Shown piece after piece: positions 7,961 to 14,473 of a stretch of DNA of 14,473 nt. Below the pieces are notes generated by a model. The model worked only from the letters and a program-made list of their open reading frames with translations. It did not search any database and had not been told where the DNA came from. Position 1 is the stretch's first letter, and each line of letters opens with the position of its first letter. A program made the translations under genes and the position numbers. Source of the DNA: Jimgerdemannia flammicorona (lineage: Eukaryota > Mucoromycota > Endogonomycetes > Endogonales > Endogonaceae); contig RBNI01004207.1 in the NCBI GenBank assembly GCA_003990745.1, positions 1 to 14,473 on the forward strand, in the 5' to 3' direction.

Positions 7961-8458
7961 CTCTGGGTGGCAATATTGAATTAAGGGAGAGTAATAGCAA
8001 AAATGATGGCATCTGGCTATTTGATATATGTGATACCAACTGGGCTAGAGACTTAGATGACTGCTGGTCTATGACCAGATATCTCTTTCACACTGATAAA
8101 GAATCTATTATTTCATGGCAAACATGCAAGCAGAGTTCTGTAATAATATCCTCAATACAGGTGGAGTATTGGGCATTATTATTGGCAACAAAGAAAGCTA
8201 TTTAGCTCTGCAAACTATTAAATGAGCTCAGTTTCACTCAGAAGAACCTTATGCTGATTAAGCAAGATAACCAATCAATGATGATACTCACCAAGAATCC
8301 AGTACACTATAGCAGAATGAAATATATCAATATACAGCATCATTTTGTTTATAAATATATAGAAAATGACACTATATATTTGGAATATATTCTCATGGAG
8401 TATATGACTGTCTTTGTTTTGGATATTGCTTGTTTCACCCAGATTTCCATTAGTTAAT
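7961..8458 (+). pseudogene. RNase H and Pol C-terminus of the copia relic
   Basis: The island DTNWARDLDDCWSMTRYLF matches the first catalytic segment of copia RNase H (D-x-D-W-A-x-D-x-x-x-R-x-S-T-S-G). Then come SIQVEYWALLLATKKAI with the catalytic Glu, a TAG in the place of Trp, LCKLLNEL, and KQDNQSMMILTKNPVHYSRMKYINIQHHFV (the D-N-Q/x-S motif and H-I-D-I-x-x-H-F). After LEYI the frame shifts; the last readable tail, PRFPLV, ends just before the LTR-like repeat. The tail is shared with the minus-strand copy at 14227-14270. Confidence 0.9.
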
Positions 8459-8585
8459 ATATATTTCCCCTTTGGCTATCAAGGTTATGTGTGCTTTATT
8501 CTTTGACTTTTTCTTCTCTATATGCTACTCTTCAAACTTCTATATTCACTTTTCTTCATGTACATTTATACTCACTTTTATTCAA
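8456..8585 (+). repeat. 3' LTR-like repeat of the copia element, copy A
   Basis: Directly after the Pol end, the text from ATATATATTTCCCC to TTTTATTCAA matches copy B (from about 13563) and the reverse complement of copy C (down from 14226). Copy B begins at this same point with TGCATATATTTCC, and copy C reads TGTATATTTCC, so a TG-start LTR is likely. Similarity between copy A and the other two stops at about 8585, whereas B and C continue for another 200 bp. Copy A is therefore probably truncated at its 3' end. Confidence 0.7.
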
Positions 8586-8853
8586 TATAATATTTATCAT
8601 CATCAATAACTAATTCATATGGTACTCACTGTTAACTCCTGTTCTTTGTTTTAGTATAATCCTTCTAATATATTAAAAGGGCAACATAAGTTAGGTTCTG
8701 CAGTCTATCTCTTCTACCATAATATTCTCTTTATTGAATAGGTGCAAGATGACCCCAACAATGATAACCCCAATATCAGTGCCCTTATTCTTTATCTCAA
8801 GAGCCTTCCTAATAACATTACATCTGCTTCCCCCTACTGTTCAACACACTCTT

Positions 8854-8855
<2 letters not shown>
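8586..8855. other. No gene seen
   Basis: AT-rich sequence follows the broken LTR copy, then a more C-rich stretch (8735-8855) lies before the T run. I find no coding motif or RNA gene. The short open frame at 8734-8925 runs into the T tract and is not credible. Confidence 0.5.

Positions 8856-8888
<33 letters not shown>
8856..8888 (-). repeat. T33 run, probable retroposon poly(A) tail on the minus strand
   Basis: There are thirty-three uninterrupted T. On the minus strand this is a poly(A) tail directly after TATAGAGG. An AATAAA-like AATAAATGG lies about 24-29 bases further 5' on that strand. An uninterrupted tract in so mutated a neighbourhood suggests a recent insertion or active slippage. 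Confidence 0.7.
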
Positions 8889-9160
8889 CCTCTATAGGCT
8901 GGAGCCCCATTTATTAACTATCTAAAATCCTCATGCCATACCAACAGCCACATTCTACATCTCACCCCACCCTACTCTCACACTACAATTTCCAAACCAA
9001 TAATAATCTAAGCACCTTTAGGATATGAGTTGTGACCTCACTGCCCGAGTAACTAGATCCTCCTATCTAGCCTGCCCCACCCAAGAGTGGGTATGAGTTG
9101 TGAGCCCCAACCACCTCAAGTACTTGGCATCTAGTGCACCTGGCCTACCCCTATTAGTGC
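8889..9160 (-). mobile_element. Possible SINE-like retroposon
   Basis: On the minus strand about 270 bp of non-coding sequence ends in AATAAA and poly(A). The text AGTTGTGA occurs twice on the plus strand (9027-9034 and 9095-9102), in related contexts about 68 bp apart, suggesting an internal duplication. The segment around AGGTCACAACTCATATCC loosely resembles a tRNA T-arm (B box) after loss of CpG, but this is weak. It has no coding potential and some surviving CpG. Its 5' end would abut the minisatellite; no target-site duplication was identified. Confidence 0.35.
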
Positions 9161-9165
9161 CTCTC

Positions 9166-10443
9166 TATCTTGCCCATCTTGCCCATCTTGCCCGGTTGCC
9201 CAGTTGCCCATGTCATTTTTCCCATTTTGCCCATCTTGCCCATATTGCCTGTCTTGCTGTCTTGCCTGTCTTGCCCATCTTGCCCGTGTTACCCACGTCT
9301 TGCCTTTGTCGTTTTGCCCGTTTTGCCCATCTTGCCCATGTCACCCGACTTGCTGTCTTGCCCGTCTTGCCCATCATGCCTATATTACCCATCTTGCCCA
9401 TCTTATCCATCTTGCCTGTCTTGCCTGTCTTGCCCATATCACCTGTCTTGCCATCTTGCCCATCTTGCCCATCTTGCCCATTTTGCCAGTCTTACCTGTG
9501 TTGTTTTGCCCGTTTTGCCTGTCTTGCCCATGTCACCCATCTTGCCATCTTGCCCATATTGCCCATCTTGCCCATTTTGCCCATTATGCCTGTCTTGCTC
9601 GTTTTGCCCATTTTGCCCATCTTGCCCATTTTGCCTGTCTTGCCTGTTTTGCCCATTTTGCCCATTTTGCCTATTTTGCCCATCTTGCCTGTGGCGTTTT
9701 GCCCATTTTGCCCATTTTGTCCATGTCGCCCATCTTGCCATCTTGCCCATCTTGCCCATTTTTCCTGTGTTGCTCATGTTACCTGTGTTACCCATCTTGC
9801 CCGTCTTATCTATCTTGCCCATCTTACCTGTGTCGTTTTGCCCGTTTTGCCCATATTGCCCATGTTGCCTGTCTTGCTGTCTTGCCCATCTTGCCTGTCT
9901 TGCCCATGTTATCTGTCTTGCCCATCTTGCCTGTCTTGCCTGTCTTGCCCGTCTTGCCTGTTGTTTTGCCCATTTTGCCCATCTTGCCCATTTCGCCCAT
10001 CTTGTCTTGCCCGTGTTGCCCATCTTGCCCATTTTGCTCTGTCATTTTGCCTGTTTTGCCCGTCTTGCCCATGTCGCCTGTCTTGCCATCTTGCCCATGT
10101 TGCCCATCTTGCCCATTTTGCCGGTCATGCCTGTGTCGTTTTGCCCATCTTGCCCATCTTGCCCATGTCACCCATCTTGCCCATGTCGCCCATCTTGCTG
10201 TCTTGCCTGTGTTGCCCATCTTGCCCATTTTGCCCGTTTTGCCCGTTTTGCCCATCTTGCCCATCTTGCCCATCTTGCCTGTATCATTTTACTGGTTTTG
10301 CCCGTCTTGCCCATGTTGCCCATCTTGCCATCTTGCCCGTCTTGCCCGTCTTACCCATGTTGCCTATGTTACCTATGTTGCCCGTATTACCCATATTGCC
10401 TGTCTTGCCTGTCTTGCCTGTGTCGTTTTGCCCATCTTGCCCT
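9166..10443. repeat. Minisatellite of a 9-bp TTGCCC-type unit, about 1.28 kb
   Basis: About 140 units follow the pattern TTGCCCRTY or TTGCCYGTY. Most are TTGCCCATC, TTGCCTGTC, TTGCCCGTC, TTGCCCATT or TTGCCCGTT, with occasional 6- or 12-base units (TTGCCATC, TTGCTGTC). A phrase of the form GT(C/T)(G/A)TTTTGCCC marks higher-order blocks beginning at 9212, 9308, 9500, 9693, 9832, 9960, 10041, 10135, 10283 and 10422. Since 9 is a multiple of 3 and the unit has no stop, all three plus frames are open for over 400 codons. Those frames (LPILPVLP, AHLAHFAH, CPSCPFCP) are by-products of the repeat, not evidence of a protein. Confidence 0.97.
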
Positions 10444-10640
10444 GAAATTCTTGAAATCCTTGTAACTTGCTGAAACTAGAAGCTATGGCTACGCCGAAAA
10501 GACCAGGTCGGACACCTAAACCTAAGGGATGAGGTACACCTGTCGGTGCTCCTTGAAGCCTATATTTGTGGCCCCCAAAACTTGAGAAGCTCACCATCCT
10601 GGTGGCTTAGACGTGGAGCCAACTGTTTGGTCCAAGTGAA
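10444..10640. other. Unique, CpG-containing segment between minisatellite and YR element
   Basis: About 200 bp contain several CpG (ACGCCG at 10491-10496, GGTCGG at 10507-10512, TGTCGGTG at 10540-10547, GACGTGG), unlike the element bodies on either side. It has no recognised domain. The minus frame across it (GAPTGVPHPLGLGVRPG) is open but matches nothing I know. It may be the 5' end of the YR element or separate host sequence. Confidence 0.4.
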
Positions 10641-10662
10641 AGGTCCAGTCAAGATATCAACA

Positions 10663-11900
10663 CACTCTTCCATTTGTACCATATCTAAGACTCCTGTTTG
10701 TATCAGCTCACTAACTCTCCTGCAATCTACCTCTGCAAGTTTACTACTTCCTACCAACCTTTCTATAGAGACCAGTATTGTACTTCTTTACAAATGCTCC
10801 ACCACTCAAGACTGCTACTTCAATGAACTTTTTCAGCTACTTTATTTGTGTTTCTCCATCCTTTCTTCTGGTCCAGTCCCTGTCCCATCAGTCATCACCT
10901 CTGGTTCCTTTTATTCCTCTGTCCACTCTGTCATCCCTATTGTAGATCAATCCTTCATTGATTATAATGCCATTTCTTTGTCTGCCACCATTGAGTCCAC
11001 ACTCACTTTTCCAATATTGCCCCCTGCCTCTGCCCCAATTGGCAGCTATGGCCCATCTGATATCCCTCATGGTGAGTTTTTGCTAACCCCAATCCCTTCC
11101 ACCACTGCCTCCAATACTATCATTCATGGTATAAATATTTTACTCAAATATGTTTACATCAAACAATGCTTGTTGCCATTGGTTATTGATAACTCTTTTC
11201 CAGCTACACCTCTGGGCCATCTTTTGGAGTACAATATTACATCCTCCAGATCTTCCCCAAAAGCTCAGTTCATTAGGTCTATTGATGACTCTAATGCTCA
11301 AGTTATCCTGCAGAAACCCCTGTCAATCTTGAAGGAACTTCCTGACATCCCCTTCTTCCTTATGACTCTCCTCACCTATTTCAGCATTCTTTATGACATA
11401 TATCCCAGGCCAACAGAATCTACTCCATTCTTTACCTATGCTACTGACTTTATTTTACTTTTGACATCTTCATTTTGGTCTGCTTTGCTCAACTACCATG
11501 TCTTCTTTCATACTAAGCATTTAGTGGAGATCATAAATGATAGTGTTTCCCAATCCTGGTACTGTCTCTGAGCATGCAGTGTTCCTGACCTCTTTATGGT
11601 ACTCAGATTACACTGATGCCCCCAAACACCAGTTACCAACTTGAAACTTTCTGGTAAACTTCACAACTCCCTGAACTTCACTAACTCTGCTGGTAGCTCC
11701 TCCCCTCAGACATCCAGCAGTTCATTGGGTCCTTCCTCCTATCATATCTTCAACTGTATTATAGCTGATAGGTCTCTAGCCAAGGAATTTGGTTGTTGAC
11801 AGAATAGATATTCATATGTCCATGTCTATGCTCAATGCATGGCCAATTATCCATGGCCCTGCTGTCCTCACAATTCTCTATTCTGGTAATAGGAACTTGC
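10663..11900 (+). pseudogene. Gag-like protein of the YR element
   Basis: A frame with no stop runs from the segment after the minisatellite to 11571, by far the longest uninterrupted non-repetitive frame in the window. It is rich in Ser, Pro, Thr and Leu. Its later part (SILYDIYPRP, FFTYATDFILLLTSSFWSALLNYHVFF) resembles the region of YR-element Gag before the zinc finger. After a TGA the frame goes on, and near 11795-11870 the text CQN-YSYVHVYAQCMANYPWPCC (stop after GC) looks like the decayed Cys/His cluster these proteins end with. The true start is unknown; a Met upstream at 10546 is only the first available one. Confidence 0.55.
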
Positions 11901-12027
11901 CCCCACCTTTGTTATATCCATTCCTCCTTCTGCTCCTAATACTTTTCTCCAATGACTGATTATATTACCTCCTGATGATACCACTCAGTCTATCCTATGT
12001 CATTTTCTCCCACTTCCTACCATACTT

Positions 12028-12895
12028 TATGCCAACATATTGGCCAACAAACTTCAGTTCTACCCTGACCAATCTGTTTCCCTAGCTGCTATTACTACTA
12101 TTACTCAAGACATTCTCCTAAGCTTTGATGGTCCTTGGTGCTATCTCTTTGCCTATAATCATTATTTGGCTTTAGATCATCCAGATGCTATCTCTTCTGA
12201 TTTATGTGGGAGATTACAGCCAGTCATATATGTGTCCTCTTTTCCTCTCTGCCATTTTTGAACTTCTGCTTGTCTTCTCTGAGTGCTATTTACAAGAAGA
12301 ATTCTTCCACTATCTGATAGTGCATCCATGACCTCTCCTGGCCTTGCAACAGGAGTTCTATTAATATTGGTATTGACTATGAGGTATTTCATCTCTCATA
12401 TATTCACTTTGATGATGTACTCAATCTTATTTAATATTTTGAGAAAAATTGCCTATTATCTAAAGTCAATCTGACCAATGTGTATTGTCACATTCTCATC
12501 CATCCTGCTGATTGGGAGTTGCTTGAGTTCACTTGGTCAGGATATTTCTACTTCAACTGCTTTGCACTATTCAGTGCATCCTTCTCACCATTTCTCTTCA
12601 TTTTTTTCACTAAATTGCTAATATGGATGATATCTCAGCATAGTTTTCAGGCACTAATATACTATATTGACAATTTTTGTTGATTTCTCCACCACTCACA
12701 GAGGCCACTACCACTGATCTCAATTCATTCCTATTCCTTTACCAGGCCCTCAGTTGGTCTATCCAAGATCATAAGGTTGATGGACCTATGACATTGCTTA
12801 TCTTACTGGGCATCAAACTTAATTTCATTATAATGGAGACTCACCTTCCTGCTGGTAAACTAAACTCAATTATATTGACCCTCCATCAATAGCTA
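12028..12895 (+). pseudogene. Reverse transcriptase of the YR element
   Basis: The segment before RT reads NILANKLQFYPDQS then FDGPWCYLFAYNHYLALDHPDA (frame 12040-12261). The finger motif follows as KKNSSTI, two stops, CIHDLSWP and NIGIDYEVFHLSYIHFDD. After a TAA comes the first palm motif LLSKVNLTNVYCHILIHPADWEL, in which the catalytic Asp of the DL-type motif reads Asn. TWSGYFYFNC, FSPFLFIFFTKLL and ALIYYIDNF follow; the latter is the YxDD box with its second Asp changed to Asn (AAT at 12672-12674). After a frameshift the thumb segment is DGPMTLLILLGIKLNFIIMETHLPAGKL, a hallmark of DIRS/Ngaro RTs. GAC or GAT to AAC or AAT fits G-to-A decay. The order and content leave little doubt on the family. 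Confidence 0.85.
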
Positions 12896-13562
12896 TCATG
12901 CTTGTCATATATGAGGCCTCAACTATAATCCCTCATCAGCTTACTGGTATTTGCAATAAAATTATACTACCTAGCTGCCCTTTTCTCTGCTATTTCATTG
13001 ATTTGCTTACAGGTATTCCCATCTTTCTTATTGCCCTGACTGAGGCTTTTTATGCTGACATCTATTGTGGCTGGAGTTGTTATCTCACTGGAATGGTATT
13101 TTCATTATATATTCTGTTAAATAGTTCTACTCTCCAAATGCCTTTTTGTAGTCTGATGCTAGTGGTGTTCTTGGCTTAGCACATACTTTGAAGGGTCCTG
13201 GTTCTCTGCTCCTTGGCCTCCCCACCTACTTATATATATCATTCAATTTAAGGAACTCTATGCTGTCATTACTGCTGCTGCTACGATCTGGGGTGCCCAG
13301 TAATCCTTCTGATATATTTTACTTTATACAGATAACTAAGTCATCATCACTATCATCAACTTGGGTACTTCACACAACTTTCTTCTTCTTGAGAGCTCTT
13401 CTTTCTTATGGCATCATATGCTTTCCAACTTCATACCATGTATATCTCTATATCTGACAATGGTATTACTAATACTTCATTCCACTCTGATCTTCCCACT
13501 TCTGCCACCTTACTCTCCATATGCAGATGTTCCCAATGCCACTTGGTACCATCTGTTTGCCA
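12896..13562 (+). pseudogene. RNase H of the YR element
   Basis: The segment linking RT and RNase H (PHQLTGICNKII, PFLCYFIDLLTGI) matches the L-x-G-x-L/FLRRLIDLT region. The RNase H follows over several frames: SDASGVLGLAH with the first catalytic Asp at 13155-13157; IQFKELYAVITAAATIWGAQ near 13243 with the catalytic Glu; and YTDN, a TAA in place of Gln, then VIITIINLGTSHN at 13325 onwards with the third Asp at 13331-13333. It ends near ISDNGITN, corresponding to the segment before an ADALSR-type motif. The domain is complete in outline but broken by frameshifts. The recombinase that should follow is replaced by LTR copy B. Confidence 0.82.
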
Positions 13563-13887
13563 TGCATATATTTCCCCTTTTGGCTATTAAGATTATATAT
13601 ACTGTATTCTTTAGCTTTTTCTTCTCTATATGCTACTCTTTGAACTTCTATATTCACTTATCTTTGTGTACATTCACACTCACTTTTATTCAACCACCCT
13701 TTCTCCCAGTAATGGTAGAAGGACCTGTTTTCTATCCTGTGTTTCACCCAAATACATATTTTACATTTTGTATAGCTTCATGAGTCCTCCTTTATATTCT
13801 AGGTTGTTTGGTTTTATTGAACATTATATCCAGACATTAATGGGTCCTCTTGTACAGTCTGATTCATTTTTCTTTTAGACATTATAG
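13563..13887 (+). repeat. Copia LTR-like repeat, copy B
   Basis: It begins with TGCATATATTTCCCC where the YR element's RNase H text ends, in the same orientation as the copia relic. It matches copy A over its first about 125 bases and copy C over its full length. Frames in it, such as 13361-13783 and 13630-13878, are AT-rich by-products. It lacks the Pol tail that copies A and C have on their 5' side, so its left edge fits a genuine LTR start. Confidence 0.75.
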
Positions 13888-14226
13888 CTAGATATTGACT
13901 AACTATAATGTCTAAACAAAAAACAGATTATACCATATAAGAGGACCCATCAATATCTAGATATGATGTCTGATGAAACCAAATAACCCAGAATACACAA
14001 GAGGACCCACAAAGCCATACAAAATGTAAAATATATATTTTGATAAAACATATAGTAGAAAACTGGTCCTTCTATAATTGCTGGGAGAGAGGATGATTGA
14101 ATAAAAGTGAGAGTGAATATATATAAAGATGAGTGAATGTAGAAGTTTGAAGAGTAGTATATAGAGAAGAGAAAGCAAAGAATAAAGCATACATAACCTT
14201 GATAGCCAAAAGGGGAAATATACATC
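13563..14226. repeat. Large near-spacerless palindrome (two arms of about 325 bp)
   Basis: The plus-strand text from TGCATATATTTCCCC (13563) to TTTAGACATTATAG (13874-13887) recurs as its reverse complement from CTATAATGTCTAAA (13903-13916) to about 14226. The innermost 14 bp are a perfect inverted repeat around a 15-base loop (13888-13902). Along the arms the match is roughly three-quarters to four-fifths by eye, with many transitions. Both arms are copies of the repeat that follows the copia Pol at 8456. The structure could extrude as a cruciform. Confidence 0.88.
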
Positions 14227-14270
14227 CACTAATGGAAATCTGAGCAAAACAAGTAATGCTCAAAACAAAG
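13903..14270 (-). repeat. Copia LTR-like repeat, copy C, with Pol tail
   Basis: Read on the minus strand from 14270, it starts with CTTTGTTTTGAGCATTACTTG and ATTTCCATTAGTGG. This matches the end of copia Pol at 8411-8456 (the PRFPLV tail), and then TGTATATTTCCCCTTTTGG and the full repeat follow towards 13903. It is thus a 3' end of a copia element (Pol end plus 3' LTR) in the reverse orientation. Minus-strand open frames here (13950-14263) are low-complexity Ile/Leu/Phe/Ser text that follow from the repeat. Confidence 0.75.
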
Positions 14271-14363
14271 ATAAGGTATTTGACACCAGAATATCAGTAC
14301 TAAGAACATTCATACATTCATTAATCTGTGGTCTCAAACATGCCCACTCAAGTTTGTTATCAT

Positions 14364-14464
14364 GTCTGGCTATCTGCCTCAATGATGCTAATCCCTTCTC
14401 TTATTCTTTATGGATTTGTCATTAAGTCTGGCTATCTGCCTCAATGATTGCTATTTCTTTCTCT
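14364..14464. repeat. Tandem duplication, 62-bp period, about 1.6 copies
   Basis: GTCTGGCTATCTGCCTCAATGA occurs at 14364 and again at 14426. The flanking text TTTGTTATCAT before the first and TTTGTCATTAA before the second shows that the duplication includes the upstream bases. The second copy runs into a CT-rich tract and the terminal T run. Confidence 0.85.
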
Positions 14465-14473
14465 TTTTTTTTT
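14464..14473. repeat. T homopolymer at the window edge
   Basis: At least ten T lie at the right edge, after a CTTT-rich stretch. It may continue outside the window. Confidence 0.8.

Larger units (their letters stand above)
6142..8585 (+). mobile_element. Ty1/copia retrotransposon relic with internal deletion
   Basis: The plus-strand order is a likely Gag start, integrase C-terminus, RT, RNase H, then an LTR-like repeat. Integrase before RT is diagnostic of copia. Most of Gag, all of the protease and the integrase catalytic core are missing between about 6240 and 6270. Pol is spread over all three frames with many stops. CpG is almost absent and TA is in excess. The downstream repeat recurs twice at 13563-14226. 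Confidence 0.9.
10640..13562 (+). mobile_element. DIRS/Ngaro-type tyrosine-recombinase retrotransposon relic, recombinase missing
   Basis: The order is a Gag-like region, RT and RNase H on the plus strand. The RT belongs to the lineage found in DIRS and Ngaro elements, recognised by HPADWEL, FLGIEL-like and LPAGKL text and by the segment before RT (FDGPWCYLFAYNHYLALDHPDAISSDL). These elements normally carry a tyrosine recombinase after RNase H. Here sequence homologous to the copia LTR begins at 13563, exactly where the recombinase should start. No inverted terminal or split direct repeats could be identified. Almost no CpG remains. Confidence 0.8.

Noticed and set aside
9166..10443. CRISPR-like array
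   Set aside because: The units are contiguous 9-mers without spacers, and the context is a eukaryotic transposon cluster.
9100..10473. Open frames of 457, 431 and 413 codons on the plus strand (and several on the minus strand)
   Set aside because: They are all products of the stop-free 9-bp minisatellite, open in all three frames at once. The peptides are simple LPILPV-, AHLAHF- or CPSCPF-type repeats.
10560..10757. Minus-strand frame of 65 codons with normal-looking composition
   Set aside because: I recognise no domain, it spans the start of the plus-strand YR element, and nothing supports a start or a promoter. It is kept only as a weak possibility.
13950..14263. Minus-strand frames of 63 to 96 codons
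   Set aside because: They lie wholly within LTR copy C, overlap each other in two or three frames, and are low-complexity.

Overview
The window looks like a piece of a transposon-rich, probably heterochromatic fungal nuclear genome, most likely basidiomycete. That guess rests on the element types: a dUTPase-bearing Ty3/gypsy element, a Ty1/copia element and a DIRS/Ngaro-type tyrosine-recombinase (YR) retrotransposon. I see no intact host gene, tRNA, rRNA, CRISPR array or prokaryotic operon signal. Both edges fall in homopolymer runs (15 A at the left, 10 T at the right), so the window may be a whole contig bounded by simple sequence.

Layout, left to right. (1) 1-2940, minus strand: the 5' part of a Ty3/gypsy element. 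It has a 404-bp LTR with internal TATA and poly(A) signals, a primer-binding site, Gag with a CCHC knuckle, a dUTPase domain, a retropepsin-like protease and the start of reverse transcriptase (RT), cut by the window edge. (2) 2941-3878: no recognisable gene. (3) 3904-5540, plus strand: a second, much more decayed gypsy Pol (protease C-terminus, then RT N-terminus). (4) 6142-8585, plus: a copia element with a large internal deletion (a likely Gag start, then integrase C-terminus, RT, RNase H, then an LTR-like repeat). (5) 8856-9160: a 33-T run and a possible minus-strand SINE. (6) About 9166-10443: a 1.3-kb minisatellite of a TTGCCC-NTC-type 9-mer. (7) About 10640-13562, plus: a YR retrotransposon relic (Gag-like region, RT, RNase H) lacking its recombinase. 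(8) 13563-14226: a large near-spacerless palindrome made of two head-to-head copies of the repeat that ends the copia element. (9) A 62-bp tandem duplication and T-run at the right edge.

The unifying theme is mutational decay. Nearly every in-frame stop is explained by one C-to-T or G-to-A change (CGA or TGG to TGA, CAA to TAA, CAG or TGG to TAG), and CpG is almost absent from the element bodies. CpG survives mainly in the minisatellite and its flanks. There the commonest unit variants (CCCAT and CCTGT in place of CCCGT) are exactly the two products expected from CpG deamination. This suggests CpG methylation or RIP-like silencing.

The biologically most interesting item is the dUTPase domain between the Gag knuckle and the protease of the gypsy element. 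All five family motifs are in order, but the catalytic Asp of motif 3 reads as His. None of the elements could be autonomous here, and the genes no longer work together as a system.
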